Shown here piece after piece: positions 15,370 to 23,376 of a stretch of DNA of 64,000 nucleotides. The notes beneath the pieces were generated by a model. It had not been told where the DNA came from and searched no databases. It saw only the letters and a program-made list of their open reading frames with translations. Origin of the DNA: Nocardiopsis flavescens (GTDB lineage Bacteria > Actinomycetota > Actinomycetes > Streptosporangiales > Streptosporangiaceae); assembly GCF_900141985.1 (NCBI RefSeq), contig NZ_FQZK01000003.1, forward strand, positions 248,001-312,000, in the 5' to 3' direction. Position 1 is the stretch's first letter, and each line of letters starts with the position of its first letter. A program made the position numbers and the translations under genes.

Positions 15370-16338
15370 CTACTCGAACAGGCTGGTGACCGAGCCGTCC
15401 GTGAAGACCTCGCTGATCGCGCGCGCCACCAGCGGCGCGATCGACAGCTGGGTGAGCTTCTCGAAGGACCGGGACTCGGGCACCGGCAGCGAGTTGGTGA
15501 TGACCACCTCGGAGATGCGCGAGTTCTGGAGGCGCTCGGCCGCCGGACCGGACAGCACGCCGTGCGTGGCGGCCACCAGGACCTGCTTGGCGCCCTGCTC
15601 GAACAGCGCGTCGGCGGCCTTCACGATGGTGCCGCCGGTGTCGATCATGTCGTCCACCAGGACGCACACGCGGTCCTCGACGGTGCCGACGACCTCGTGG
15701 ACGCGGACCTGGTTGGCCACGTCCGGGTCGCGCCGCTTGTGGATGATGGCCAGCGGGGCGCCCAGCCGGTCCGCCCAGCGGTCGGCGGTGCGCACGCGGC
15801 CCGCGTCGGGGGAGACCACGGTGATCTGGGAGCGGTCGACCCGGTTCGCGATGTGCTCGGCCAGTATCGGCAGCGCGAACAGGTGGTCCACCGGGCCGTC
15901 GAAGAAGCCCTGGATCTGGTCCGTGTGCAGGTCGACGGCCATCATGCGGTCGGCGCCGGCGGTACGGAACAGGTCGGTCATCAGCCGGGCCGAGATGGGC
16001 TCGCGGCCGCGGTGCTTCTTGTCCTGGCGTGCGTACCCGAAGAACGGGGTGACGATCGTGATGCGCTTGGCGGAGGCGCGCTTGAGCGCGTCCACCATGA
16101 TCAGCTGCTCCATGATCGACTCGTTGATCGGGTCGGAGTGCGCCTGGATCACGAAGGCGTCGGAGCCGCGGACCGACTCCAGGTACCGGACGAAGATCTC
16201 ACCGTTGGCGAACGTGTCGAACCTGGTGGGGACCACCTCGATCCCGAGCTCCTTGGCGACCTCCTCGGCCAGGCTCGGGTGCGTGCGCCCCGAGAACAAC
16301 ATCAGGTTCTTCTGGCCGGTGGCCTTCATCCCGGTCAC
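15370..16338 (-). CDS. prs: Ribose-phosphate pyrophosphokinase (PRPP synthetase)
   Basis: This 322-residue protein has class I PRPP synthetase signatures: the NLMLFSGRTHPSLAEEVA start, PFFGYARQDKKHRGREPISARL (ATP-binding flexible loop region), VDLHTDQIQGFFDGPVDHL and the PRPP loop VLVDDMIDTGGTI. It makes PRPP from ribose-5-phosphate and ATP for nucleotide, His and Trp synthesis. The GTG at 16338 follows GGGGGAG with six bases between; an internal ATG three codons later is an alternative. It follows glmU by 20 bases, so the two form an operon. Confidence 0.96.
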   Translation of the reverse strand: MTGMKATGQKNLMLFSGRTHPSLAEEVAKELGIEVVPTRFDTFANGEIFVRYLESVRGSDAFVIQAHSDPINESIMEQLIMVDALKRASAKRITIVTPFFGYARQDKKHRGREPISARLMTDLFRTAGADRMMAVDLHTDQIQGFFDGPVDHLFALPILAEHIANRVDRSQITVVSPDAGRVRTADRWADRLGAPLAIIHKRRDPDVANQVRVHEVVGTVEDRVCVLVDDMIDTGGTIVKAADALFEQGAKQVLVAATHGVLSGPAAERLQNSRISEVVITNSLPVPESRSFEKLTQLSIAPLVARAISEVFTDGSVTSLFE

Positions 16339-16358
16339 GTGTTTCTCCCCCACAGTCA

Positions 16359-17852
16359 CTACTGGTCGCCGGCTCTGTGCCGCTCTGCGTCCTCGACGCC
16401 CTGCGCCTCCCGGGCCGGCCGCGCCCGGTGCGCCGCCTCGGCCGAGGCGGTGCCGGGGCGCTTGCGCGCGGTCCACCCCTCCACGTTGCGCTGGCGGTGT
16501 CCCTCGGACACGGCCAGCGCACCGGGCGGGACGTCGTCCCGGACCACGGTCCCGGCCCCGGAGTAGGCGCCGTCGCCCACGGTCACCGGCGCGACGATGG
16601 TGTTGTCGCTGCCGATGCGCACGTGGTCGCCGATGGTGCTCCGGGACTTGTCGACCCCGTCGTAGTTGACGAACACCGACGAGCAGCCGATGTTGCTGCC
16701 GACGCCGATGTCGGCGTCGCCGACGTAGGTCAGGTGCGGGACCTTGGAACCGCTGCCGATGTTCGCGTTCTTGACCTCGACGAACGCGCCGGCCTTGGTC
16801 CGGTCGGCCAGGCGGGTGCCCGGCCGGAGGTAGGTGTAGGGGCCGACGTCGGCCCCGGGGCCGATCTCGGCGCGGTCCGCGGTGGTGCGGCGGACCTTGG
16901 CACCGTCGGCCACGACGGTGTCGGTCAGGTCGCTGTCGGGGCCCACCACGGCGTCCTCCCCGACGGAGGTGGTGCCGCGCAGGCGCGTCCCGGGCTCGAC
17001 CAGGGTGTCGCGGCCGATGCGCACGCCGACGTCGACCCACGTCGTGGCGGGGTCCACGACGGTGACCCCGGCGAGCATGTGCCCGTGCAGGAGGCGGTCG
17101 TTGAGCAGGCGGCGGGCCTGGGCGAGGTGGACGCGGTTGTTGACGCCCTGGACCTCGTCGGCGTCCTCGGCGGCCCACGCGCCGACGCGGTGGCCGTCGC
17201 CGCGCAGCAGCGCGAGCGCGTCGGTGAGGTATTCCTCGCCCTTGGCGTTGTCGCTGCCGATGCGGTGGACGACCTGCGCCAGCAGGGCGCCGTCGAAGGC
17301 GTACATGCCGGAGTTGATCTCGTCGACGGCGAGCTCCTCCGGGGTGCCGTCGGCCTGCTCGACGATGGCGGTGACGCCGCCGTCGGCGTCGCGGACGATG
17401 CGCCCGTAGCCGTGGGGGTCGGGCACGCGGGCCGACAGGACGGTGACCGCGTTGCCCTCCTTCTCGTGGAAGGAGACCAGCTCGGAGAGCGTGGCGCCGC
17501 GCAGCAGGGGGGTGTCGCCGCAGGTGAGGACGACGGTTCCGGTGGGCTCGATGCCCTGGCGGGCCAGGTCCTCCAGGGCCATCCGAACGGCGTGCCCGGT
17601 GCCCTTCTGCTCCTCCTGGACGGCGGTGACGGCCTCGGGGGCGATCAGCGCCAGGTGCTCGGCGATGCGCTCGCGGGCGTGTCCGAGGACGACGACCGTG
17701 TGCAGCGGATCGAGCTCGCGGGACGCGGCCAGCACGTGGCCGACCAGGCTGCGGCCGCCGATCTCGTGGAGCACCTTGGGGAGTTGGGACTTCATCCGGG
17801 TGCCCTCGCCGGCGGCGAGGACGATGACGGCAGCCGGGCGGTTCACGCTCAC
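16359..17852 (-). CDS. glmU: Bifunctional UDP-N-acetylglucosamine pyrophosphorylase/glucosamine-1-phosphate N-acetyltransferase
   Basis: This 497-residue protein has an N-terminal nucleotidyltransferase domain (VIVLAAGEGTRMKSQLPKVLH at about residues 8-28, then LTCGDTPLL and GYGRIVRD). A left-handed beta-helix acetyltransferase domain of hexapeptide repeats follows (VGPYTYLRPGTRL, GAFVEVKNANIG, IGVGSNIGCSSVFVNYDG). It makes UDP-GlcNAc for peptidoglycan. The start is GTG at 17852, with a second GTG two codons later; GAGGGG lies upstream. The C-terminal tail is Arg/Ala-rich and variable. It is first in the glmU-prs operon. Confidence 0.95.
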   Translation of the reverse strand: MSVNRPAAVIVLAAGEGTRMKSQLPKVLHEIGGRSLVGHVLAASRELDPLHTVVVLGHARERIAEHLALIAPEAVTAVQEEQKGTGHAVRMALEDLARQGIEPTGTVVLTCGDTPLLRGATLSELVSFHEKEGNAVTVLSARVPDPHGYGRIVRDADGGVTAIVEQADGTPEELAVDEINSGMYAFDGALLAQVVHRIGSDNAKGEEYLTDALALLRGDGHRVGAWAAEDADEVQGVNNRVHLAQARRLLNDRLLHGHMLAGVTVVDPATTWVDVGVRIGRDTLVEPGTRLRGTTSVGEDAVVGPDSDLTDTVVADGAKVRRTTADRAEIGPGADVGPYTYLRPGTRLADRTKAGAFVEVKNANIGSGSKVPHLTYVGDADIGVGSNIGCSSVFVNYDGVDKSRSTIGDHVRIGSDNTIVAPVTVGDGAYSGAGTVVRDDVPPGALAVSEGHRQRNVEGWTARKRPGTASAEAAHRARPAREAQGVEDAERHRAGDQ

Positions 17853-18122
17853 TGGAGGAGACCCCTCGTGATAGCTGGCTAGGAAGAACACGGTCTCGCG
17901 GTCGGCGTTCCGGCGGGGCGTCCCGCATGCCGCGCACGGCGGACACCCGTCGTGCCGCCGACATGGGAAGGATACATCCGCGTCACGGGCCCACGGCGGC
18001 GGCGACGGCCGGGGAGAGGGGGCCGGTCCCGCAGGTCGGCCGCTCACGGGCTCTGTTGCGGGAGGGGCGGGAGGGAGATGTGATGTGCGCCGCGCCGCGG
18101 GGGGCGGGACTCGGGGAGACTG

Positions 18123-18194
18123 CTCCCGGACCAGGGCTCGAACCTGGACGATGGGGACCAAAACCCCACATGCTGCCGATTACATCATCCGGGA
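18123..18194 (-). tRNA. tRNA-Gln (anticodon TTG)
   Basis: The minus strand folds as a 72-base cloverleaf. Acceptor stem TCCCGGA pairs with TCCGGGA. The anticodon stem TGGGG/CCCCA has loop TTTTGGT, giving anticodon TTG (reads CAA). The T arm carries GGTTCGAGCCC. The CCA end is not encoded. It lies upstream of glmU. Confidence 0.93.
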
Positions 18195-18259
18195 ACACGC
18201 CGGGCGCGGCTCCGCGCGCCGACATGACGGTCACCAAGATAGCGCCTCCGGTGAGACCC

Positions 18260-18299
18260 TTGCCAAACCTACGGGGTCGTAGGTTACGGTTACGTAGGT
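18260..18299 (+). promoter_or_regulatory. Promoter and TetR-type operator of the desaturase gene
   Basis: AACCTACGGGGTCGTAGGTT (18266-18285) is a perfect 8-bp-arm palindrome with a GGGT spacer. A further half-site CGTAGGT lies at 18293-18299, spaced 15 bp from the previous CGTAGGT. The palindrome starts directly after TTGCCA (18260-18265), a fair -35, and covers the spacer to a weak -10 near 18285-18290. A repressor bound here would block RNA polymerase. The TetR gene immediately after the desaturase is the likely ligand-responsive partner. Confidence 0.55.
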
Positions 18300-18386
18300 A
18301 AAGGTGAGGCCGTCGTGGCGCATACCCGTGTCTCTCGGCGCGCCCTGACCTCCCAGACGACGTTTCCGATGACGAGGCAGGGACCC

Positions 18387-19370
18387 ATGACCGCCGTACC
18401 CGAGACGCCCGCGGGCGCCCCGGCAGCCGACGAGGCCGCCGCCGGAGCCAAGCGCACGCCCATCCCCGAGTACGAGCCCGAGCTGCGCGGCCGCGCCGAG
18501 CGCTTCACGGTGTTCGCGTTCGTGTTCATCCCGCTCATCGCGCTGCTCGCGTCCGTCCCGTTCTTCTGGGGCTGGGGCCTGAGCCTGGTCGACATCGCGA
18601 TCGCCTCGGTCTTCTACCTGATCAGCGGCCTGGGCATCACGGTCGGATTCCACCGCCACTTCACCCACGGCTCGTTCCGCGCCAACCGCGCGCTCAAGAT
18701 CGCGCTGGCGATCGCCGGGTCGATGGCCATCGAGGGCAGCGTCGTCAAGTGGGTGGCCGACCACCGCCGCCACCACAAGTACTCCGACGCCGAGGGCGAC
18801 CCGCACTCGCCGTGGCGGTTCGGCGACGACTGGAAGTCCGTCGCCAAGGGCCTGTACTACGCGCACATGGCGTGGATGTACCTGGACGACAAGAAGACCT
18901 CTCCCCGCCGGTTCGCCCCGGACCTGCTCAAGGACAAGGACATCGTCCTCATCGACAAGCTGTTCGTGCCGATCGTCCTGTTCTCGCTGGGCGCCCCGGC
19001 GCTCATCGGCGGCCTGGTGACCATGTCCTGGTGGGGCGCGCTCACCGCCTTCTTCTGGGCGAGCCTGGTCCGCGTGGCCCTGCTACACCACGTCACCTGG
19101 TCGATCAACTCCATCTGCCACACCATCGGCGAGGAGAACTTCGAGGTGCGCGACCGCTCCCGCAACGTGTGGTGGCTGGCCATCCCGTCGTTCGGCGAGT
19201 CCTGGCACAACCTGCACCACGCCGACCCGACCTGCGCGCGGCACGGCGTGATGAAGGGCCAGATCGACATCTCCGCCCGCGTCATCTGGATCTTCGAGAA
19301 GTTCGGCTGGGCCACCAAGGTGCGCTGGCCGGACAACGAGCGACTCGCCGCCAAGCGGGTCAGCGTCTAG
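18387..19370 (+). CDS. Acyl-CoA/fatty acid delta-9 desaturase
   Basis: This integral-membrane di-iron desaturase has the three His boxes in order: HRHFTH, HRRHH (in WVADHRRHHKYSDAEGDPH) and HNLHHAD. Hydrophobic pairs of membrane segments surround them (FVFIPLIALLASVPFFW, ASVFYLISGLGI, APALIGGLVTM). It introduces a cis double bond into acyl chains using O2 and electrons from an external redox partner; no ferredoxin or reductase is adjacent. The ATG at 18387 gives 327 residues. A GTG at 18315 preceded by AAGGTGAGG would add 24 residues and cannot be excluded. A palindromic operator precedes it and a TetR gene follows by 14 bases. Confidence 0.88.
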   Translation: MTAVPETPAGAPAADEAAAGAKRTPIPEYEPELRGRAERFTVFAFVFIPLIALLASVPFFWGWGLSLVDIAIASVFYLISGLGITVGFHRHFTHGSFRANRALKIALAIAGSMAIEGSVVKWVADHRRHHKYSDAEGDPHSPWRFGDDWKSVAKGLYYAHMAWMYLDDKKTSPRRFAPDLLKDKDIVLIDKLFVPIVLFSLGAPALIGGLVTMSWWGALTAFFWASLVRVALLHHVTWSINSICHTIGEENFEVRDRSRNVWWLAIPSFGESWHNLHHADPTCARHGVMKGQIDISARVIWIFEKFGWATKVRWPDNERLAAKRVSV

Positions 19371-19384
19371 GATTCTCGACCATC

Positions 19385-20035
19385 ATGGGAGCAGCCGACA
19401 GCGAGCAGAGGGTCCGCGTACGCCGCAAGCGGATGACAGGTGAAGAGCGTCGGCGGCAGCTGCTGGAGATCGGCCGGGAGCTGTTCGCCGAACGCGGGTT
19501 CGACGCGACCTCCGTGGAGGAGATCGCGGCACGCGCGGGCGTGTCCAAACCCGTGGTGTACGAGCACTTCGGCGGCAAGGAGGGCATCTACGCGGTCGTC
19601 GTCGACCAGGAGATGCGCACCCTGGTGGGCATGGTCTCGGAGGCCCTCACCGCCGACAGCGCCCGCAACAAGATCGAGAAGGCGGCCCTGGCCCTGCTGC
19701 GCTACGTCGAGGAGAACACGGTCGGGTTCCGGGTGCTCACCCGCGACTCGCACGTGGCCTCCGGGACGGGGAGCTTCGCCGGCCTGATCAACGACATCGC
19801 CAGCCAGGTCGAGTACATCATGGTGGACGAGTTCGCCGAGCGGGGCTACGACCCCGGGCTCGCCCCCATGTACGCCCAGGCCCTGGTGGGCATGTGGGCG
19901 CTCACCGGGCAGTGGTGGCTGGAGGTGCGCAAGCCCAAGCGCGAGGTGGTCGCGGCGCACCTGGTCAACCTGGCCTGGAACGGATTGTCGAGCCTGGAGT
20001 CCAAGCCGAGACTGCGGACCAGGCGGGGCCGCTAG
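19385..20035 (+). CDS. TetR-family regulator, probable repressor of the desaturase
   Basis: This 216-residue protein has a basic N terminus followed by a TetR helix-turn-helix at about 17-63 (RRRQLLEIGRELFAERGF, then VSKPVVYEHFGGKEGIY). A helical ligand domain follows, with GLINDIASQVEYI and a Trp-rich MWALTGQWWLEVRKPKR segment. It starts 14 bases after the desaturase, so they are cotranscribed and feedback control is likely. TetR proteins that sense acyl-CoA and repress desaturase genes are known (DesT in Pseudomonas, MadR in mycobacteria). The perfect palindrome upstream of the desaturase is a good candidate site. Confidence 0.85.
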   Translation: MGAADSEQRVRVRRKRMTGEERRRQLLEIGRELFAERGFDATSVEEIAARAGVSKPVVYEHFGGKEGIYAVVVDQEMRTLVGMVSEALTADSARNKIEKAALALLRYVEENTVGFRVLTRDSHVASGTGSFAGLINDIASQVEYIMVDEFAERGYDPGLAPMYAQALVGMWALTGQWWLEVRKPKREVVAAHLVNLAWNGLSSLESKPRLRTRRGR

Positions 20036-20108
20036 GCCCCGTCCCGGGGCGCCACCCGGGGAATGGACCGCCTGTGGGGCGGGTGTGCATCGCATACCCG
20101 CCCCACTA

Positions 20109-20122
20109 TCTTGATGTCAAGA
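20109..20122 (+). promoter_or_regulatory. MarR-type palindrome upstream of the MarR gene
   Basis: TCTTGA-TG-TCAAGA is a perfect 6-bp-arm dyad 14 bases before the ATG of the MarR gene, in the 5' leader or promoter. CTTGA...TCAAG palindromes of this size are common MarR-family targets, so autoregulation is likely. Confidence 0.6.
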
Positions 20123-20136
20123 GATATGCTGGGTCC

Positions 20137-20640
20137 ATGCGCGATGAGGTGGATGGGCTGATCGAGGCGTGGCGCGCCGAACGGCCGGACGTGGACGTGA
20201 CGCCGCTGGAGGTGCTCAGCCGGGTGTCCCGGCTCGCCCGACACCTGGACCGGGCCCGCCGGACCGTGTTCACGGAGCACTCCCTGGAGCCCTGGGAGTT
20301 CGACGTGCTGGCCGAGCTGCGGCGCTCCGGGCCCCCGTACGAGCTGAGCCCGGGCCGCCTGCTGCGCGCCACCCTGGTGACCTCCGGGACCATGACCAAC
20401 CGGGTGGACCGGCTGGCCGCCGCGGGGCTGGTGCGCCGCCGCCCCGACCCGGCCGACAAGCGCGGGGTGCTGGTGCGCCTGACCGGGCAGGGCGCCGAGC
20501 GCATCGATGCGGCGCTGGAGTCCCTGCTGCGCTACGAGGAGACGCTGCTCGCCCCGATGCCGGCGCCCGAGCGCGAGCAGCTGGCATCGTTACTGAGATG
20601 CCTCCTGGTCCCCCTCGACACCGAACCGTCCGGCCGGTAG
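20137..20640 (+). CDS. MarR-family transcriptional regulator
   Basis: This 167-residue protein has the MarR winged helix: WEFDVLAELRRSGPPYELSP, recognition region LVTSGTMTNRVDRLAAAGLV, and the wing RRRPDPADKRGVLVRLTGQG. N- and C-terminal dimerisation helices end in PAPEREQLASLLRCLL. The ATG at 20137 directly follows a perfect dyad that is probably its own operator. No obvious transporter or enzyme gene is divergent from it, so targets beyond itself are unknown. The downstream lipase gene (83 bases on) may be cotranscribed. Confidence 0.88.
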   Translation: MRDEVDGLIEAWRAERPDVDVTPLEVLSRVSRLARHLDRARRTVFTEHSLEPWEFDVLAELRRSGPPYELSPGRLLRATLVTSGTMTNRVDRLAAAGLVRRRPDPADKRGVLVRLTGQGAERIDAALESLLRYEETLLAPMPAPEREQLASLLRCLLVPLDTEPSGR

Positions 20641-20723
20641 GTGTGGTGACCCGGCGGCACCGGTGTTCCCACCGGGGCCGCCGCGGCGCGCACCCTTCGG
20701 CTTCACCTGGTGGGAGAACGACA

Positions 20724-21722
20724 GTGAGAATCCGGCGGAACGTCCGGTACGCCGCCCTCGCCGCGGCGGCGGCGACGGCCCTGGCGGCGACCGGCTGCGG
20801 AGCGGGAGAACAGGACGGGGGCCCGGCGAGCGCCGAGGAGCGTTACTACCTCTCCCTGGGCGACTCGCTGACGGTGGGCGTGCAGCCGAGCGAGAGCGGG
20901 CCCTCCGAGACGTCCGACGGGTACACGGACATCCTGTACCGCACCCTGTACGACGCCGACTCCACGCTGCGCCACGAGCGCAGCGGCTGCGGCGGCGAGG
21001 ACACCACGACGTTCCTGGAGGGCGGGCTCCCCACCTGCGACGAGCAGTACGGCGGCCGCTCCCAGATCCAGGTGGCCGAGGAGTTCCTCGCCGACCACGA
21101 AGGCGAGGTGGAGCTGGTCACCCTGACCATCGGCGGCAACAACTTCACCCGCTGCGTGGAGGGGGTCACCGAGGGCGTGGACAGCGCGCGGCCCCGCGTG
21201 GACACCGCCTGCGTCGAGGACGGTCTGGAGCGGGTCGAGACCGAGGCGCCCGAGATCGCCTCGCGGCTGCGCGCGGCGGCCGGCCCGGACACCCGGATCG
21301 TCGCGATGACCTACTACAACCCCTTCCTGGCCGCGATGCTGCTGGAACCCGCGGAGGGGGACGCCGGGGACGGGCCCTCGGAGGCCGCCACGGTCGACCC
21401 GGGGGCGGGACCGGGGCTGGGCGAGGTGGACGGCGAGATCCCCTTCGACGCGAACTTCACCGGCTACGCCACCGAGGTCCTGGAGACCATGAACGACTCC
21501 CTGCGGTCGGCCTACGCGGAGCAGGACATCGCCGTCGCGGACGTGGAGGCGGCGTTCGACTCCACCGACTTCGACGTGCCGGAGGGGGGCTCCCTGCCGG
21601 CCAACCTCAAGGCGATCTGCGACTACACCTGGATGTGCAGCGTGGAGCTGGGCCCGGACATCCACACCAACAGGGCCGGCGCCGCGGTCATCGCCGAGGA
21701 GTTCGCCGCCCGGGTCGGCTGA
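20724..21722 (+). CDS. SGNH/GDSL-family lipase/esterase, predicted lipoprotein
   Basis: This 332-residue protein starts at a GTG with GGGAGAA upstream. A signal sequence ends in ALAATGC, a lipobox, so it is probably lipidated and anchored outside the membrane. The hydrolase domain shows the block I Ser in SLGDSLTVG, the block III-like GGNN (Gly/Asn oxyanion residues) and block V GPDIHTNRAG with the catalytic Asp and His. Several Cys residues (HERSGCGGED, LPTCDEQ, RCVEG, DTACVEDG, ICDYTWMCS) suggest disulfides, as in secreted actinomycete SGNH esterases. The substrate is unknown. Confidence 0.87.
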   Translation: MRIRRNVRYAALAAAAATALAATGCGAGEQDGGPASAEERYYLSLGDSLTVGVQPSESGPSETSDGYTDILYRTLYDADSTLRHERSGCGGEDTTTFLEGGLPTCDEQYGGRSQIQVAEEFLADHEGEVELVTLTIGGNNFTRCVEGVTEGVDSARPRVDTACVEDGLERVETEAPEIASRLRAAAGPDTRIVAMTYYNPFLAAMLLEPAEGDAGDGPSEAATVDPGAGPGLGEVDGEIPFDANFTGYATEVLETMNDSLRSAYAEQDIAVADVEAAFDSTDFDVPEGGSLPANLKAICDYTWMCSVELGPDIHTNRAGAAVIAEEFAARVG

Positions 21723-21825
21723 CCCCCGACCGCGGTCCCGGCCGCCGGCCTCGCCCTCCGGGCGTCCGCGGCCGTGCCCGGGGCCGCTGCGGCGGGCGGG
21801 TCCCGGTCAGGCGGGCGGGTCCCGG

Positions 21826-22056
21826 TCAGGCGGACGGGGCCCGGGAGAGGGGGCCGAAGCGGGCGGTGACGGCGCCCAGGAGGAAGTGCGCGGCCTGGTG
21901 CTCGGTCAGCGGGATGACCCCCACCGGCATGGTGACCCGGTAGGGGTGGTCGTCCTCGGGCCGGATCTCGAAGTCGTCGATCAGCCCCTGGGACAGCAGG
22001 AGGGTCAACCCCTCCCGCACCTTCCCCGCCCGGTTGTCCGAAGCCCACATGACCAT
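21826..22056 (-). CDS. Hypothetical 76-residue protein
   Basis: This small minus-strand ORF reads MVMWASDNRAGKVREGLTLL and onward, with QGLIDDFEIRPEDDHPYRV and LTEHQAAHFLLGAVTARFG. It has a mixed alpha/beta composition, no membrane segment and no known motif I can name. The codon pattern is of coding type (G/C third positions with ordinary amino-acid composition), unlike the reading frames around it. There is no strong ribosome-binding site before the first ATG; an in-frame second ATG two codons on is possible. It is isolated between the lipase and the AraC gene. Confidence 0.55.
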   Translation of the reverse strand: MVMWASDNRAGKVREGLTLLLSQGLIDDFEIRPEDDHPYRVTMPVGVIPLTEHQAAHFLLGAVTARFGPLSRAPSA

Positions 22057-22308
22057 GCCGCCACGGTAACCGGCGCACGGGGCGGACACACCGTGTCGGG
22101 CAGAATCCGCGGCGAACCATGCCCACCGTCCTTTTCCGGACATCGAGGACTCCCCCGGCGGCCGGTGGCCGCGCCGGTCCCGCCGTCCGGGGCCGCCACC
22201 TGGGCCTCGTCCCGGGGAGGGTCCCGGGGGCGCGTCCCGGTGAGACGCAGATCTCCCGGCGCCCGGCGCGGCCCGGCGCCGTCCGGACCGCGCGGGTACG
22301 CTCGGGGT

Positions 22309-23025
22309 GTGACCGAATACCGGGAGCGGCGCGTGCGCGCGGGCGTGCTCTGGCGGGTCGTGGCCGGCGGACACCCCGCCCGGACGCGCCCCGCGTCCCC
22401 GGCGGCCCGCCCGGCGCACCTGGTCCTCCCCGACGCCGCCCTGGACCTCATGTGGCACCGCGGCCGCCTCGTCGTGGCCGGACCCGACACGGTCGCCCAG
22501 GCCGGGGACCCCCGGCCGGGCGAGGCCACCTGGGGCCTGCGGCTGGCCCCCGGCGCCGCACACGCCCTGCTGGGCGTCCCCGCGCGCGAGCTGGCCGACC
22601 GCCGGGTGGACCTGGCCGACCTGGTGCCCGCGCCCCCGGTGCCGCGGGGCGACCCGCCCGCGGCGCTGGAGGACGCGTTCGCGGCCCTGTGGCGCGCCGC
22701 CGACCCCGACCCCGCCCCGCTGCGCCTGGCCGCCTCCCTGGACCGGGCGGCACGCGAGGCGCGCGCGGTTCCCGGGATCGCCCGGGAGCACGGCATGTCC
22801 GAGCGCTCGCTGCGACGCGCCTGCGACCGCCTGTTCGGCTACGGGCCCAAGACCCTCATGTCGATCCACCGCCTCCAGCGCGCCCTGCGCCTGGCCCGGT
22901 CCGGGACGCCGCTGGGCGGGGCCGCCGCCACCGCCGGATACGCCGACCAGGCGCACTTCAGCCGCGAGGTGTCCCGGCTGACCGGCCTGCCGCCCGGGGT
23001 GCTGCTGGACCGCGCGCCCGGGTGA
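22309..23025 (+). CDS. AraC-family transcriptional regulator
   Basis: This 238-residue protein has an N-terminal DUF6597-like sensing domain rich in His/Pro (HLVLPDAALDLMWHRGRLVVAGPDT). A C-terminal double helix-turn-helix follows: AREHGMSERSLRRACDRLFGYGPKTL, then AATAGYADQAHFSREVSRLTGLPP. The start is a GTG. Proteins of this layout often control a neighbouring enzyme or transporter; the toroid-fold gene starting 350 bases downstream on the same strand is the only candidate in view. Confidence 0.83.
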   Translation: MTEYRERRVRAGVLWRVVAGGHPARTRPASPAARPAHLVLPDAALDLMWHRGRLVVAGPDTVAQAGDPRPGEATWGLRLAPGAAHALLGVPARELADRRVDLADLVPAPPVPRGDPPAALEDAFAALWRAADPDPAPLRLAASLDRAAREARAVPGIAREHGMSERSLRRACDRLFGYGPKTLMSIHRLQRALRLARSGTPLGGAAATAGYADQAHFSREVSRLTGLPPGVLLDRAPG

Positions 23026-23095
23026 GCCCGGGGCCGGTCCGAGAGCGCGGCAGGGCGGGACGGCCGGCCCGCCCCGCCCGTCCCGCGGCCGGTGA

Positions 23096-23310
23096 CCGCC
23101 GGACGGCGGCTCCCCCCGGCGAGGGCGGTCCGCACACACCGCGCACCCGGTGAACGGCCACCCCGCAACCGGGTGACCACCGCAAGGCGACGGCGGCCCG
23201 CACGCGCCCCGCGCCCGGACGGCCCCACCACCGGGCGACGGCGCTCCGCGCCCGGACGGTACCTCCCCCCGGCGAGGGCGGTCCGCACGGACTCCGCGCC
23301 CGGCATTCCG
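23096..23310. repeat. Short GC-rich direct repeats between the AraC gene and the toroid-fold gene
   Basis: The 351-base gap 23026-23376 has no gene. It holds about four related units. CCCCCCGGCGAGGGCGGTCC occurs twice (near 23110 and 23267), and GCGACGGCG followed by cytosine-rich text and CGCGCCCGGACGG recurs between them. The copies are irregular in length (about 40-65 bases). No promoter for the gene at 23377 is obvious. Confidence 0.5.
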
Positions 23311-23376
23311 GCACGCCGCGGCCGGGTGGCCGTTTCGTTCAAGACCGGGACCGCACCCGCCCGGCAGGCTGGGGGC

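Noticed and set aside
18315..18386. Upstream GTG start adding 24 residues to the desaturase
   Set aside because: It has an acceptable ribosome-binding site, but the extra peptide has no family counterpart I recognise. The ATG at 18387 was preferred and the alternative noted.
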